Shown here: positions 37,034 to 49,644 of the stretch, piece after piece
Position numbering within the stretch: position 1 is the first letter of the stretch
Layout: each line of letters begins with the position of its first letter
Origin: Datnioides undecimradiatus
Taxonomy: Eukaryota; Chordata; Actinopteri; Lobotiformes; Datnioididae
Assembly (NCBI GenBank): GCA_008933995.1
Contig: WARS01000090.1
Span: forward strand, 1,063,501 to 1,127,500
DNA: 64,000 nt
Reading direction: 5' to 3'
The notes under the pieces: generated by a model
The model's database searches: none
What the model saw: the letters and a program-made list of their open reading frames with translations, nothing else
Told to the model about the DNA's origin: nothing
Program-made: the position numbers and the translations under genes

Positions 37034-40000
37034 GTGAGCGTCCTTTCCTTTTGACCGTCCCGTGTTCAGTCCCGCTCTTATTCCCGCCATCAGGGTAAGC
37101 AGAGTCAGTTTGGTCGTCACGGCGAGCAGCGGATCTAAAAGTGGGCTCGCAGGATACAAACCTACGACACAAAGCCTGGATATGGAGTTTTAACTGTGTG
37201 GGTGTCGGCAAGGCAGGGACGGTCTAATGAAAAGACTCTAGGTAGATGCATTATGGGAAATGAAGGATGCATGATGTTTGTATTTTAGGATATGTGAGCC
37301 TCAGTTACTTTCATTTTGACCCTTTTTTCCTTTAAAATCAGTCTCTTTTGAGTCCTCCAACTTCATCTTTTAAAGGAACTGAGGCCGTGGGTTTGAATTT
37401 GGAGTTAACTTCAAGGAGCGAAGGGCAAGGAATTTGAAGCAAGGTCCTAAAAAGTCAAACAGCATCCTAAATCAGTGATGGGAATTTACAATAATTTGTT
37501 CAGATGTAGTTTGTTTCCTGCTCTGGTTTGAGTTAAAGTCTTAAAATGAGCCTTTCTTTGTGGGAGTAATATGCACAGACCTTTTGCTGCGCCTTTTCAT
37601 GGTAACGTTGTCATTAAACTTATATTTATAGTATGCCCTAAATACTAAAAGTACAGAATATGAATTATATCCTTGTGTTCGTAGTACACGGTCTTTGCAG
37701 AGAGCGCACATGCAATCAGCCTGCAGGAAATTATGCAGGATGTGCACTGAACACTGATCTCAAACTCCATTTTTAAGGCGTTGCTGCCTCAAACAAGCAT
37801 CAAACAAAGAGAAATAAGACTTACTTTGAGTTTTAAAGTAAATAGTTGATTAATAATGATTTTCTAAAGCACCTCTTCAGTTTTTGTGAACTATTTTTGT
37901 GATCGGCATTGTGGGGCAGCAGTTTACATCAAGAGCGCAGAGAAAAAGCGTATTTGGTATCCATACTGACGTCTTTTTAAATGAAAAGAATGGTAATTGA
38001 GCACCAGCAGGTGTAACTAATGGCTTAACACACACACGTATTCAGATTGTATAGTCATATAGGCACGTAGCTATGAGTCATAGCTGCTGCTGTGGGCTGC
38101 GGAGGCAATTCAAAGCCATTATTCTTGGCCAATACAGCCACCGAAACACAGCTCACACGTAAGCGACAGTGAAAATGTCATTGGCAACCGTCGGGATTTG
38201 TCGCGTTTCATACAAAATCTCTAGAATAAAAGGTGCAAAAACCTTTAAGTTGGTTGAGGGAGGATAAATATGCCTTAACATCCATAAGATTAAACAAGAA
38301 AAAAGAAAAAACAAGTGATTTGCAGTAACTTTTAAAATTCTGCAGGGAAAAAGTTCAATAGTTTCATCTTTTTACTTGAAATCTTAGATAACAGCCGTCA
38401 TTTGGAAGACAGAGGAAAGCGGGGACCACAACTAATGGGAGTTAACTGTTAATCGGGGTATTTCTCATGCATTTGGTAACGAGTCTCGGCCTTAGAAACA
38501 GCGGAAACACGTTCGCCATGTGTCCCCGGGCTTTTAGGGAACTGGGTTTAAAAGATCAGACGTAACCGTCGTGGATAACCACCGGATTATAACTGTAGAG
38601 CAGCTCTGGCAGATTCTCACGGAGATGCTAGATGGGGAACCAGTCAACTGCCTGAACCTGCACGCGCGCGAGAGCGGGCGGCTTCACACGTTTGAGGTTC
38701 AACACTTGAAGGACACAGCGTTCGGTTCGGAGCAGAGGGAGAATAAAAACACTTTTGTAGCCGCCGTGTTGAGCCTTTGTGTTACAGTTACAGAGGATGT
38801 TTTCATCCACATCCTCACAACCTGCTTTCTTTGAATTATCAGCAGTATTAATGCTTTTTTTTTTTCTCGCTTTGGTCCCAGCTCTGCAGGTCTCTTGAGT
38901 GAGGCAGCTCTTGGAACAAGCCCCATCAAAACCATAAATCACCGAGCCTAATAGCTTTCATTAACAATCACAACACTTTTGCATCTGTGCGCATGTCGCG
39001 CTAATTGGGGCAATTTGTCCCCATCATTTTGGGGACACAGCGCTGCTCTGCCTTTTAATTTGTAGGACAAACAACTCGTGGGCTGTGTTTAAAAAGCACC
39101 AAAGAGACGCAGAACAGTTGTTTTAACTTCTGTGGAGTCGATACGAAAATAACACCAAGTTTAGATGCAGTTTCCCGCGATTCTGGACCAGACTTTGAAT
39201 ACCCAATACGTCTGAAAGACAGAGCAGGTGATCTTTTATTTCAACCTGGAATATTTTATTATTTTTTGATTGATACGTCTGCGAGTAATGTCATTTTTTA
39301 AGTACGTGTCACACTTGAAATAGTCTCAGAATTGAAATTTCCCAAACAGGGCCTCAGGAATATTTACATCCGTCATGTCTGTCAAAGTTTCCTCCGTGGC
39401 TCCCGATTGGATAACTGTTTCTCTTCTCCGTCTGCTCGGATCATTACAGTGATTATGGCTATGAGAGACGGACCAACGGCAAGTGCACCCCCGCCTTTTG
39501 GTTCCATCCATCATCGATGTCCAGGAGCTGCACCACGGGGATGACTTTCCTTAACAGCACTGGGTAAGCACTGAGCCTGAGAGCAGAGCCGAAATCGGCA
39601 CGCTCGTTCTCAATAGTGACTCGGGGGCATCGGGTAAAGTGAACTATTCAACATTTGAGTTGAATAGCTCAGGGTACATTAATTAGTTTCTGAGGGACAA
39701 CGAGGACAAGCTGAGGAAAGTGTGGGTTGAATGATCAAACATCCACTTTTTAAAACAATCATGAAGCGGCAAGTATAAACCGCTGCTACTGATGTGATCC
39801 GCTGCAGGAGAATTAGTCAAGAAACCGAAGAGGCTCGGTATCTGCTCGGCGAGTGTGCGCTCCCAGACTAAACAAACTTAATTTAAGTGGCATTTAATGG
39901 AGGTTCTGGAGCTTTCTATCATTGCAGCGTCCATCTGCTGATGAAAACAATGACTGTGATTGAGTTTTCCTTCGGTTGTGGAGCTTGAGGTTGCACGAAT

Positions 40001-40887
40001 GTATAATAAAGTATAACACAGTGCACTACAGAGTAAATGGGGAGTGATTTTGAACGCACCTTCACACTTACTCATCACACAACCAACACTGTAGGCTCAC
40101 ACTAACAGTAATAGGAAGAAAGATATTCTCAGATTCAACTGATTTGATGCAATGCACTAGTTTCAGGTTATACTACATATGAAAATTGTCATTTATTAAG
40201 AATATTAAGATTAAGAAATCCTTGATGCATCAAGTTGGGACGTAATATTTGGTGAAACTGACATAGCATTTGTTCAATCAAATCAAAACCTGCTTTCCTT
40301 ACTTTAAGATTCATTGTAACTGACAATAAAAACACTTTGGTGCATGGAGTCATTCATTCATGGTCATTCAGTGATTGGAAGTCTAGTCTGAATGTCAAAG
40401 TGTCGTTGGGCAACACGCTGAACCCCTCAACTGCCAAAGTGTATTAGCTCCTCCTGATGTGCAGCGTATTAATGTTCATGTGGATGCTGACCTGGATTGC
40501 GTTTTGAGTGCTCAGAAGATTGGAAGGTCACTATGCAAAGGTAACTTTTCCAGTAGCACAAGTTTACATTTTCTATAAGAAAAGCACAAACTGAAACGTA
40601 AAGGAAACGCCTAGTTTCTCATTCACCTCCAGTGATTTCGAACCATGGAGATTGTTGTGGCTTCATTGTGTTGTGGTTCCAGTTTTTTGGATATGTCAGC
40701 CCTCCACTCTGCACCAATCTCCTCTGCCACCCCGAGTAAAGTGGAAATGATGCATTCAGCTTCGACAAATTACAGTCAAAAATGTAATTAGGGTCTCTTT
40801 TTAAAGTGCACCTGCAACTCTGGAAAGTCCACGAAACGTAATAGTCAAAAGGCTTTTTTGTCCCTTTAACAATTACTGTGTTTTAAA
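37034..40887. other. Intron 13 and first part of intron 14
   Basis: Ordinary intron sequence, AT-rich, with no classified repeats until SINE copy 2 at 40888. Nothing coding apart from exon 14. Confidence 0.6.
39450..39563 (+). CDS. sorcs1: sorcs1 exon 14 of window: 10CC module
   Basis: One hundred fourteen nt, phase 2/2, encoding (C)DYGYERRTNGKCTPAFWFHP then SSMSRSCTTGMTFLNST and two bases of Gly. It gives Cys489 (split codon), 501 and 516 and the N-S-T sequon at 524. C-D-Y-G-Y-E-R is nearly universal in SorCS proteins. The acceptor is tcattacag and the donor cactgg|gtaagc. The length is a multiple of three, so skipping would stay in frame but remove three cysteines. Confidence 0.95.
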
Positions 40888-41142
40888 TGTAAATGGTAAA
40901 TGGACTGTACTCATGTGGCACCTTTCTAGTCTTCCAACCACTCAAAGCGCATGGCAGCTGCAGTAAGGAAGGAAACTAAGTCACTAATTCATGATTCATA
41001 CAGCGTCCGAACAGCCATCGGGCGCAATTTCAGCTTCGGCGTCTTGCCCATGGACACTTCAGCACGCAGCCCGGAGGAGCCGGGGATCTAACCACCAATC
41101 TTCTGACGGGTGGACCACCCACTCTACCTCTGAGCCACAGCC
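40888..41142 (-). mobile_element. tRNA-derived SINE (teleost type), copy 2, abutting exon 15
   Basis: The minus strand starts ggctgtggctcagaggtaga (A-box-like), then ggtggttagatcccc (B box), then tccatgggcaagacgcc, and ends gcgctttgagtggttggaag and a tccatttaccattta-type tail. It is the same family as 2870-3046. Only 50 bp separate its head from exon 15. Confidence 0.8.
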
Positions 41143-41192
41143 AGTCGTCAAATCAATCATGAGTTTTTTGGTGTTTTTTTTTCCCACCGCAG

Positions 41193-41364
41193 CTACAGAA
41201 AAGTGGTCTCTAATAACTGCACAGCCGGAGTGAGCACGGAGTACACAGCCAGGAGGCAGCAGTGTCCGGTCCAAGCACCCAAAGGTCTCCACCTGGTCAC
41301 CAGCGAGGGCACGCTGACAGCCACACTGGGCACCAATGTCACCTTCCTGGTTTTCCTGGAGGAG
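41193..41364 (+). CDS. sorcs1: sorcs1 exon 15 of window: end of 10CC, start of PKD region
   Basis: One hundred seventy-two nt, phase 2 in and 0 out, encoding (G)YRKVVSNNCTAGVSTEYTAR onward to TNVTFLVFLEE. Cys536 and Cys551 complete the set of ten. Sequons lie at 535 (N-C-T) and 575 (N-V-T). After APKGLHLVTSEG the first PKD strand begins. A tRNA-derived SINE ends only 50 bp before this exon, so the acceptor tract (a T-rich run ending ccaccgcag) directly abuts repeat sequence. Confidence 0.95.
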
Positions 41365-43474
41365 GTAAGCCAATTTCCCGTACGACTCAAAAAGCCCATA
41401 AGTGACCCGTCACACCAAGCACATGACATTGTATTCAGGATTTAAGTCTGAAATATCAGTATTATTGGTCTTATAAATGTCAGGGTCTGATATTTATGCC
41501 AAAAACAAATCAGATTTTATCAATGAAGAACAAGATATGAGGCGTCCTCACACTGAAAATGAATCGAGCAGTTTTAACCAAACCGTACTCTGACATTCCC
41601 CCGATCAATAAGCTGTTCATTAGTTAGTTAGCTAGTTACCTTGTGAATTTGAGGTGCACTGCGCTGGTAAAGAGGGTGATGAAGGCGGCATGCCGTCCCC
41701 TACGACTGAATGAAGTCTCCATTCCTGAATCACTAAAGCTGTCAGTGTCTTTCTATGACTCACCCGGTTTTTCAATGTCCAAATCAAATTCCTCTCAACG
41801 TAGGTGCCCGCATGCCAATCCACCAATAAATATGCCACCAAAGAGAAGCTGCATGTTCTGTTTCATCTGGACTTTAATAGCTTTTAAAACGCAGTGTTCC
41901 TTTTAATCAGATTGTCACACCGAAGCCTGAGTCACACAGTCTGAAACCTAAGCACCTTTTACACTTAGCAGGGGAGCTAAACAGGCAAAAGACAATAAAA
42001 ACAATATGTTGTGTTGATGGTGTCACTCCGATCATGTTATGCTCATAGCATTTATACCATTCACTCACTGTATAACGCTGAACATCCAGAATGGTTCAAG
42101 TGCAAAGATGTTTAAGTGTGTTAAGTCTTCGCTAACTTCCCTATAAGCCTTTGCTTTTCTTCAATATAGTGACACAGCAACTCTCCAGTAGTATGGCACC
42201 ACCACTCAGCCTCGCTGCCAGTCTGTGCCAGGAGCCGCTCACAGTATTGCAATAAAACAAAATCCCAGATGGCCCGAGAAGCATTTTCCCCAAAGAGACT
42301 TCTTTAAAACCTAAAACTTTAAAACTGCAGACCAGGTCAATTATTGCTCCGAGTTCTGAATCTTTGTACCAAAATGAAAACTTCACATCTGGGAAACTTC
42401 TCCAGTGTCTAGATAAGGGATTTTAAAGTTTTGTGAAAACTGAGGTCAGAATTAAAAATGACCCCGAGGTCTTTCAACCTGGTTCCTGAAATAAAGGCCT
42501 AATGGCTGAAGGTGTACAAAGACTTGCTCTTATGGTCTCTTTCCTCTCTTAATTCAGCTGAAGGAAGGTGGTTGATGTCCATCAATCTGTGTCATATAAA
42601 CATTGCTCTGATGTATCAATGGGGCTACAATCATCTGGGTTACAGATATATGTCGCTGGGTCTCATTTGCGGAGCTCTGAGACTCAGTTTTAATCTAAAG
42701 AGGAGGAACTGTAGAAAAAGTCCTGAACCTAAAATAAAACCACATGTGACCCCACAGGTTAAGTTTTCTGTGGGGAGAAGTCAACCACAGAAACAATAAG
42801 CAAACACAAACACCTTTTCTCAACTATCTCGGAGGAGTTGTGGTCAAAATGGTCTCCGATGGCTCCTGCAACAAATGAAAACCCTTCAAAGTAGTCACAC
42901 AAATGGCACTGGAAACAGCAAGCGTGCCAACCTAATGTGACACCGTAGGCCTTTCCACTCCTGTGACTACTATTTTGGGTTGTAGACAGCCATGATTCGC
43001 AGGATAAGCCTGGGTCTGACCCCGGGTTTTGAAGTTTGAGGTACATAGTAATGTGGTAATGTAATGTGCAAATGCACAGAGGCAGTAACACAGATGTGCT
43101 ACTGCAAATTATCAAAAAACAATGTCTAAGTCTAGTCCAACTGGTCCAACATCCAACGTCAGCGGGTATACTAGCTCAGAATAGTTTAAGCTAGCAGGTG
43201 CTGCTTGCTTGTTACCAGGCTGTGCAGCATTCGGGAACAACAGACAACAACATCTCAATCACACCTCCGATGCAACACTTGGTGGGTCCATCAAAACACA
43301 ACGATGGCTTTCGAGCATGAACGACCGCAGTACAAACAAAGCTCTGACCCTTTCTCAGTATCAATCTCTAGGAAATCATTACACATCAAGAGCTAGTAAA
43401 CGGAAATAAAACGAGTTCTTTGAAACCTCAGTGACTCTGCTTGTGGATTCCAAGAGAGTGTTTGTCGTTTGCAG

Positions 43475-43661
43475 GGCGATGGGGCGAGGACAAGCATCAC
43501 GCTGGACTTCGGCGACGGCCACGCTCTGACCTACTCCAATGTGAGCTCCATTGAGGACGGGATCAAACACATCTACAAAGCTGTGGGGATCTACCGGGTG
43601 ACCGCCACTGGGGAGAACAGCCTCGGCTCGGAGACGGCCATGCTCTACCTACATGTGACAT
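43475..43661 (+). CDS. sorcs1: sorcs1 exon 16 of window: PKD domain core
   Basis: One hundred eighty-seven nt, phase 0 in and 1 out, 62 codons from GDGARTSITLDFGDGHALTY to YLHVT plus one base of Cys. D-F-G-D-G (595-599) is the diagnostic PKD motif. I-x-H-x-Y-x-x-x-G-x-Y-x-V-T-V/A is the usual second half of the immunoglobulin-like fold. A sequon lies at 606 (N-V-S). The acceptor is tttgcag and the donor acat|gtgagc. This domain takes part in SorCS dimerisation and cargo contact. Confidence 0.96.
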
Positions 43662-44323
43662 GTGAGCCACTGAGCAGTTTTGAGAGATTTATGTGTAAAA
43701 ATGTGCATATTTATTAAGATAAGAGTCTCTACGGTGTTGCCCCCACGCCTTCTCCTCTCTCCGCTTCCTGCCTTTTATCACATTCAGTGGAATTGCGGCT
43801 GTCAGCTTGTACAGACTATAGCACGTCCTGTGGTTTATCTCCTCGCCGAACATGCTCCCCTCCCATAACCAAACAAACAAGTGAGATTGAACAAATCCCA
43901 CTACACTTTGACTCAAGTCAGCTTATGCTTCACAGGCGCTCAGCCCACGTAAGCCTCATATGCAACGGGGCTGACCACCCCTGGTGTATTCGGGTGGTGA
44001 CAGATGTAACGGAGCTGACTTATTGATCAGGGAGCGCCGTTGCCCCCACCAATCTGTCAATCCTATGTGCCAGCCGAACAAATAGAACCCTCGCAGGCTC
44101 AGGAGTGCCACGGATGAAAAATAACACACAGATGGCATCCAACGGTCCCAGCGCAGGAGAAAAATCTGAACAAGCTCACCTCCCGCTCCTCGCCCACCTA
44201 TAAACCCACTCTTCACCTCTTTTTTTTCCTTCATTTGAAACGCTACAGTTGTTGTTTCCTCCTCTTTTTGCACATTGTGGTGCATCGAGTTCACCACCGT
44301 GATGTATATGTGTGCCTGAGTAG

Positions 44324-44457
44324 GTCAGCTGGAGTATATCCATCTCTCAGCTCCCTTTGTGGCGGTGAGGAATAAGGAAGTGAACCTGACTGCTGTTCTG
44401 TGGCCCAGCCAAGTGGGAACGGTCACCTACATCTGGTGGATCGGAAATAACACCGAG
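44324..44457 (+). CDS. sorcs1: sorcs1 exon 17 of window: post-PKD extracellular region
   Basis: One hundred thirty-four nt, phase 1 in and 0 out, encoding (C)QLEYIHLSAPFVAVRNKEVN then LTAVLWPSQVGTVTYIWWIG and NNTE. P-F-V-x-x-x-N-K-E-V-N and V-L-W-P-S-Q-x-G-T are typical of SorCS1 and SorCS3. Sequons lie at 667 and 688. The acceptor gagtag lacks a strong pyrimidine tract directly before it (tgtgcctgagtag), so this is one of the weaker splice sites in the gene. Confidence 0.94.
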
Positions 44458-46460
44458 GTACTGTACACTCAAGACTTTTGGACTTCTCTCTGAGCTCCTT
44501 ACTTCTGTTATGCCTTTGCCCATTTGCAATTAAGTAGGTTGCTGACTCCTCTGCTCCAAAATGTGAGAATCATTATTTTGTTAAGCTATTTTCGTGCATC
44601 CAGGTTGCAAAAGCTGTGGCCTTGTTAATCAGCTTTCATTGCATGCTGATGTATCAGAGACACAAAGCAGCTTAATTACTGAGAGTCAGTGAAGTGTATC
44701 CGTTATTTAATTTTACTCTTAACTCCTGCAACTGAGGTCTGAAAGTGCCAGGTAAAGAGATATAAATCCTGCACAGTAGAAGGGTCAGAAAAGACAGCTT
44801 TCTGCTAAACCCCTGTGCTATCTAACGATGCAGATCTCTGCCTTTGAAACTCCTCCTGCCACCCAAATGCAATAAAGGGTAAGATTACTTTTGTGCCCAA
44901 CAAAGCGAGACAAGCGAGAAAGAAGAGCAAAACAGCAAAGTGTCTTTGCGTTTACCACATTTACCTTAGAATCAAGGTTCGGTTATTTGGAAAATGCTAA
45001 CGGTCACAGTCAACAGCAGAAGGATTAAGTTAAATTACTTAGCATCGCAGACATTAGCTGCAAGATAGCTAGCAACAAACCGATCAGTGCGAGTCTCTGG
45101 CTGATCTCAGAACTCGCCATTAAAACAGGAAGTATGCTTATCGTATTTTCCCAAAGTCACTCTTTCCTCTGCTCGTCCCTGCACATGTATTGATTTAATG
45201 CATTAAGCTAGTCATTTGCTAAACTCGCACAGTTGCATCTTTGGTTCAGTTTGCACATCTGTTCTTACATTACTGGTGACCTCTCCTTTGGATTACTTCC
45301 TGGTACTTATCTATCAAGCCATCCATCAATGTTGCCTCTTGAAACTGCCACAACATATAAGACACACAAGTAGCCAGTGGAGATACCCACTAGCATCCAA
45401 AACCCATCCTGTATACAGGTTAGCTAGCGGCTACCTTGCCAGCTAGCAAGACTAAAATATAAATTTGATTCCTTTGGAGTCACCAGACGGCATATGTCTC
45501 TACTTCTGGCAGAGGCTAACATCTATCCCACACCTCCAGCTCCCGTGCCAAGCTAACAGACTCCAGACCAGATTCACTGAACGCAAAGTGTTTTCTCAGG
45601 GACAGCTCTCAAACTGCATTAGCCAGTTGGCATCAGGTGCCTCAGCAGCTGTGTAGCAACCAGTAAAGTCAGTACATCTTACAAGCTGCACGGTCACTCT
45701 ACATTACCTGACACTTCCTACTATTATTCGCGTCAGTGCTCCTTCCACTACCCTAACCTCCTCATTATATAACATACTTTTAAAATAGCCATTGTAATGC
45801 ATGTGTTTCTGCTCTGATTCTTCCCTAAAAAGTAGATTCGCTTTCCTCCAAATATAGCTTTTCTCTTTTTCTATAAATGGTTTGCTCCTTGACCAATGTC
45901 AATGTCCACCTGACTGAGACCTCGCACCAGCCAAACCCACAAACCCTCAAAGGAATAAGTGACTCGTAATCGCTTCGTGACTAAAAACGCTAAACACGCT
46001 AATCTGAAAACTGCTCCACATGCGTGGAAAGATATATGTTTTTGGGAACAAACCGAACTTCCCAAATCCTGGATGAATCTTAGAACGACGTTGTTTTATA
46101 GCTGGGAGCAACTGGGAGATGATTTTGAGCTACTAAAAAAAACAAAAAACAACCTGCATCTCTCTGGACCAACAGTCGCACTATATGCTCGCAAGCCCCG
46201 TATGTAGCAAAGCCCCACTCTCGCCATCCGTCTTCATAATTGTAGCTGTGTAAATGTGTTTGCTCAGCACCAACAGGGGCCTTCCGTGAGGACAGCCAGT
46301 TATGTCAGTTGGTAATAAACCGCGGCAGCATTAGCATCTTATAGCTATTTGAAGAACAAATGGAGACGTGAGTAATGACAGGAAGGAGCTGCCGGTGTCA
46401 CACAGGGAGCTCTCTGTGGGCCCCGACACTATGCAGCAGCACATGGCGCATAGATTGAGT

Positions 46461-46464
<4 letters not shown>

Positions 46465-46492
<28 letters not shown>
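46465..46492. repeat. (TG)n microsatellite
   Basis: Fourteen TG units about 160 bp upstream of exon 18. Confidence 0.95.
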
Positions 46493-46496
<4 letters not shown>

Positions 46497-46589
46497 TGAG
46501 TGCACAGCATGCTGACACCTCTGTAGTGTAAATAACAGCAGTGTGAGACCAGCCGTTGATAAGGGTCTCTCACCGAAACCCCCAGACTC

Positions 46590-46650
46590 TGACGCTCTCC
46601 ATCTCCATCTCCCTCTCCTCTACCTCCTCTATCTCTCTCTCTCTCTCCCC
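46590..46650 (+). promoter_or_regulatory. Long polypyrimidine tract before exon 18
   Basis: Nearly pure C/T for about 60 nt (tccatctccatctccctctc onward, ending in a CT repeat), directly before the tandem acceptor CAGCAG. Tracts like this are binding platforms for U2AF and PTB-type splicing regulators. Confidence 0.6.
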
Positions 46651-46656
46651 CAGCAG

Positions 46657-46780
46657 CCAGTAATCACCCTAGAGGGAAGTGTGGCATGCACGTTCTCCCG
46701 GGAAGGCATCAGTACAGTGACTGTGCAGGTGTCTGCAGGGAATACTATTCTGCAGGACAGAAAAACCATCGCTGTCCATG
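46657..46780 (+). CDS. sorcs1: sorcs1 exon 18 of window: post-PKD extracellular region, NAGNAG acceptor
   Basis: One hundred twenty-four nt as annotated, phase 0 in and 1 out, encoding PVITLEGSVACTFSREGIST then VTVQVSAGNTILQDRKTIAVH and one base of Glu. Two AGs three bases apart (CAGCAG at 46651-46656) sit after a pyrimidine tract of roughly 60 nt. Using the first AG would add one Gln before Pro. The second AG is chosen because mammalian proteins read NNTE-P-L-I-T-L without the Gln. There is an unpaired Cys in V-A-C-T where mammalian SORCS1 has Ser. Confidence 0.93.
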
Positions 46781-47567
46781 GTGAGTCGACGCCGTGACTC
46801 CGTCTCCGCTGGGATTCTGTAGCTCTGTAAACACACGTCTCGCCACGGTCGACTAAATAAGAAGCAGACAGATGCCGGTGTAATCATCATTAAAAGATCG
46901 TTCTCCTTCGAATAAATAAATAACTGATAAACAAGGTCATATTTTTGTTGTTTCGGCTATCATCTCTCAAGTGGTGGCACTTTCCAAAAAGTCAGGCCTT
47001 CTTGCGAACGTGTTTTACTATAAATAATGTATAAAGCATGAATAAATAATTAATATGAACCATCGAGGAAGGTATATATGTATATATTTATTTGAGTTAG
47101 CGGTACCTCGGCTAACAGTCAGATTCCTGGCTGGGCTTTAATCCAACCACCAGGTCAAATAAACTTAAAAGAAAGAGCAAGAAGATAAAAATTGAAATCA
47201 CATGCAGAGACCATCCGCAGTAAACACGCCTTCTTCTCTTCTTCTCTGGGCAATGTTGACCTACTGTATGCTAGTACACACTCTGAATGATTACGCTTGC
47301 TTAAAGCAGCTTTAGAGCTCTGCGCGGTGGAGCGTCTGCCTACATTAGAGAGTCGCTGCAGCTCTACGTCACCGGCAGGTCTCAGAGGTCCGCTGATCAG
47401 AGTCTGTTGGCTGCTTCTGCTTTTTTGAAATTGCTACTCCTAAACTTTGGAGCGCACTCCCTCGGAGCTTGAGATCTGCAGATCCTGCAGGCGTCTTTAA
47501 AAAGCAGCTCGCTAACCGCCTGTTTCGCTTTGCCTTTATATATTTTTTTAATTGCCATTATTTAGAG

Positions 47568-47710
47568 ATGCGCTGGATCGGGCGGTGGAGCCAGCGCTGA
47601 TTTTATTAAGCAGGGGTGGCAGTCAAACAGATGGCAGCGATCCACTTTAAAATGCACTTTCTTTTATAAATTTCATTAAAAGACTCGATGTCAGCAACTT
47701 TCACTCAGTC
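47568..47710 (+). repeat. Unclassified dispersed repeat, copy A
   Basis: Aligns with 49743-49882 in the same orientation. Shared blocks are gatgc-ctggatc, ggagcca, atggcagcgatc, ctttaaa with tgcactttcttt, and aagactcg-tg. Identity is about 65-70% by eye with small gaps. It lies in the intron before exon 19. Confidence 0.6.
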
Positions 47711-48582
47711 ATGGTGGGTCACCAGATGTGCCACAGCAGTGCCTGCACTCAAAACAGCCTCGTTTCTCACTAAATACCAGCCAATAGATCGGTCTTATGT
47801 GTTGTCACGTCTTCTGTTCTCATGCATTTGTTTTTTAAGGGTGCACGGTGCAGGACTCGTCTCGTGAATAAACAAAGCTGTGTTCATTCGGCGCTGATTT
47901 CCAAAACACACACAAACACGCAGCGTGTGTTCGTCTGCACTGACAAATGTGTTGAAAGCACTTTCTCCTCCATAAAACATGCGCAAAGACGATTGTTGAA
48001 ATATTTAAATCTTGGTTTGTTTACATCCGTAATCGCAAGCTGGCAGCCTTCCTTGAACTCGACTTGCTTTTCGGTACATTGCCGCGTTCCTACCGCCACC
48101 GCCTGTAGATGATTGGAACAGTGCGGACACGCTGTAAAAACACCGGTTTGAAGTTTCACCATTGGTCAAAACTCCACAGGGTACCTTCAAGTCTGTGTTT
48201 TAAGTCTTCATCTCTTTGTTCTTCTCCTTTTCGTTTGAAACGCTCTGATGTCTGCTCTTGAAAAGACACTTATGCAGTTTCTTATTATCAGCAACATCTC
48301 AGGAGAGCTCCCTTTCGTTTATTTTAACCATCAGATAAAATGGTTTTGTTCATTTGGGCGAACCGTTGGACTGTTGACAACCCGTCTGACAGTCTGACCG
48401 CTTTTGTCTTCTGCAACATTGGGCTAGATGCATTCCCGTTGCTTTGAGGAGATCTGAAATGATAAACTTTGTAATAAACTGGAATTATCCTCCAAAGATG
48501 TTGAATCTAAAAGGCTGGAAACTGCATTTGATATCAGATGGAGAGCAAAAACATCTCAAACGCATTCACCATCTCCCTGCAG

Positions 48583-48695
48583 AATACTTCCGATCTCATC
48601 TGCTCGCCTTCTCATCAAACCTGGACGACCACAACCCCGACGTTGCAGAGTGGAGGCTGGATGTGAGCCGAGTCATCAAGAACTCTCTGATCCAG
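48583..48695 (+). CDS. sorcs1: sorcs1 exon 19 of window: membrane-proximal region
   Basis: One hundred thirteen nt, phase 1 in and 0 out, encoding (E)YFRSHLLAFSSNLDDHNPDV then AEWRLDVSRVIKNSLIQ. F-S-x-N-L-D-D-x-N-P-D-x-x-E-W-R is a strong SorCS signature. The acceptor is ccctgcag and the donor ccag|gtaaag. Both flanking introns contain one copy each of an unclassified repeat pair (see the repeats at 47568 and 49743). Confidence 0.95.
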
Positions 48696-49549
48696 GTAAA
48701 GCCCTCTCAGGCCTTTTCACGGCAACCATTGCTCCACTCTGGTAAATACTGTCAGCGCTCGATGGGACCTCTTGACAGTCTATAAGTGCAGCGTGACCTC
48801 CCTGAGGCTCGGAGACATGAATCTGACTTTTATGAAGATAAACGACGAGGCAGTAGGGAGGAGAGGGGTAAAAATACAGTTCAAGAGCGTCTTGATAGCG
48901 GCGGCGACACGCGCGCACATTGCGAGTTCACGGCCATACAGCAACGAGGTCGTTGATGAATAAATGTCAGAGCGGGCCTAATGTGTGTTCTGCGCTGACC
49001 TCAAGGGACGCCCGGAGATGAGCGCTTTGCGACCTGTCAAGTGTGAGACATGTTTCAAACCCGCGCAACACGTCAGGTACAGATTTTCCCTCATTAACTT
49101 CCTGTATTCCATCCAGAGCGTCAATACTTTTCTGATTCCTCGGAGGAAGCAATCCGGCCCCTTATATCACACTTTCACACGTTTTGATCCCGCAAAAATC
49201 AAAACTGATGCCAAAAATACACCTCGGCTCTTCAGTCTTCAGCGAACACGTCTGTTTTGTTATTTGTTACTGACATTTTTTATATATTTATTTATTTTTT
49301 TCCTTTATGACAACCCCAGCCCGGAAGGCAAAACACCAAGATATATAAAAAAAACAACTTTTCGATGAAAATATGAAAATATGACATGATGGCTGAAAAC
49401 ATTCACACTGCTGCAGCAAAACACTCAGTAAATGACTTTGACTGAAACGGCAACGTACGCGCATGCATCGGAAATCAGGTGCACGGTGCTGCACATAATG
49501 TAGAAATACAGTTAACCGAGCCTTATATTTAGCCTGTGTGTCTGCATTT

Positions 49550-49644
49550 AGATTTAAATAACAACATTTCCCTCAGGGGGTTAATGAAGTACATCTATTC
49601 TATTCTATTCTATTCTATTCTATTCTATTCTATTCTGTTCTAGT
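49550..49644 (-). repeat. LINE-like 3' tail with (ATTCT)n
   Basis: Contains acatttccctcagggggttaat followed by nine to ten TTCTA units (49595-49643). On the minus strand this is the usual teleost retrotransposon 3' end, with a cttcattaaccccctgaggg core and a GAATA-type simple tail. Confidence 0.6.

Larger units (their letters stand above)
41365..46589. other. Introns 15, 16 and most of 17
   Basis: Intron 15 (41365-43474), intron 16 (43662-44323) and intron 17 (44458 onward). Intron 17 carries the TG tract at 46465. No other coding exon or classified repeat seen. Confidence 0.6.
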
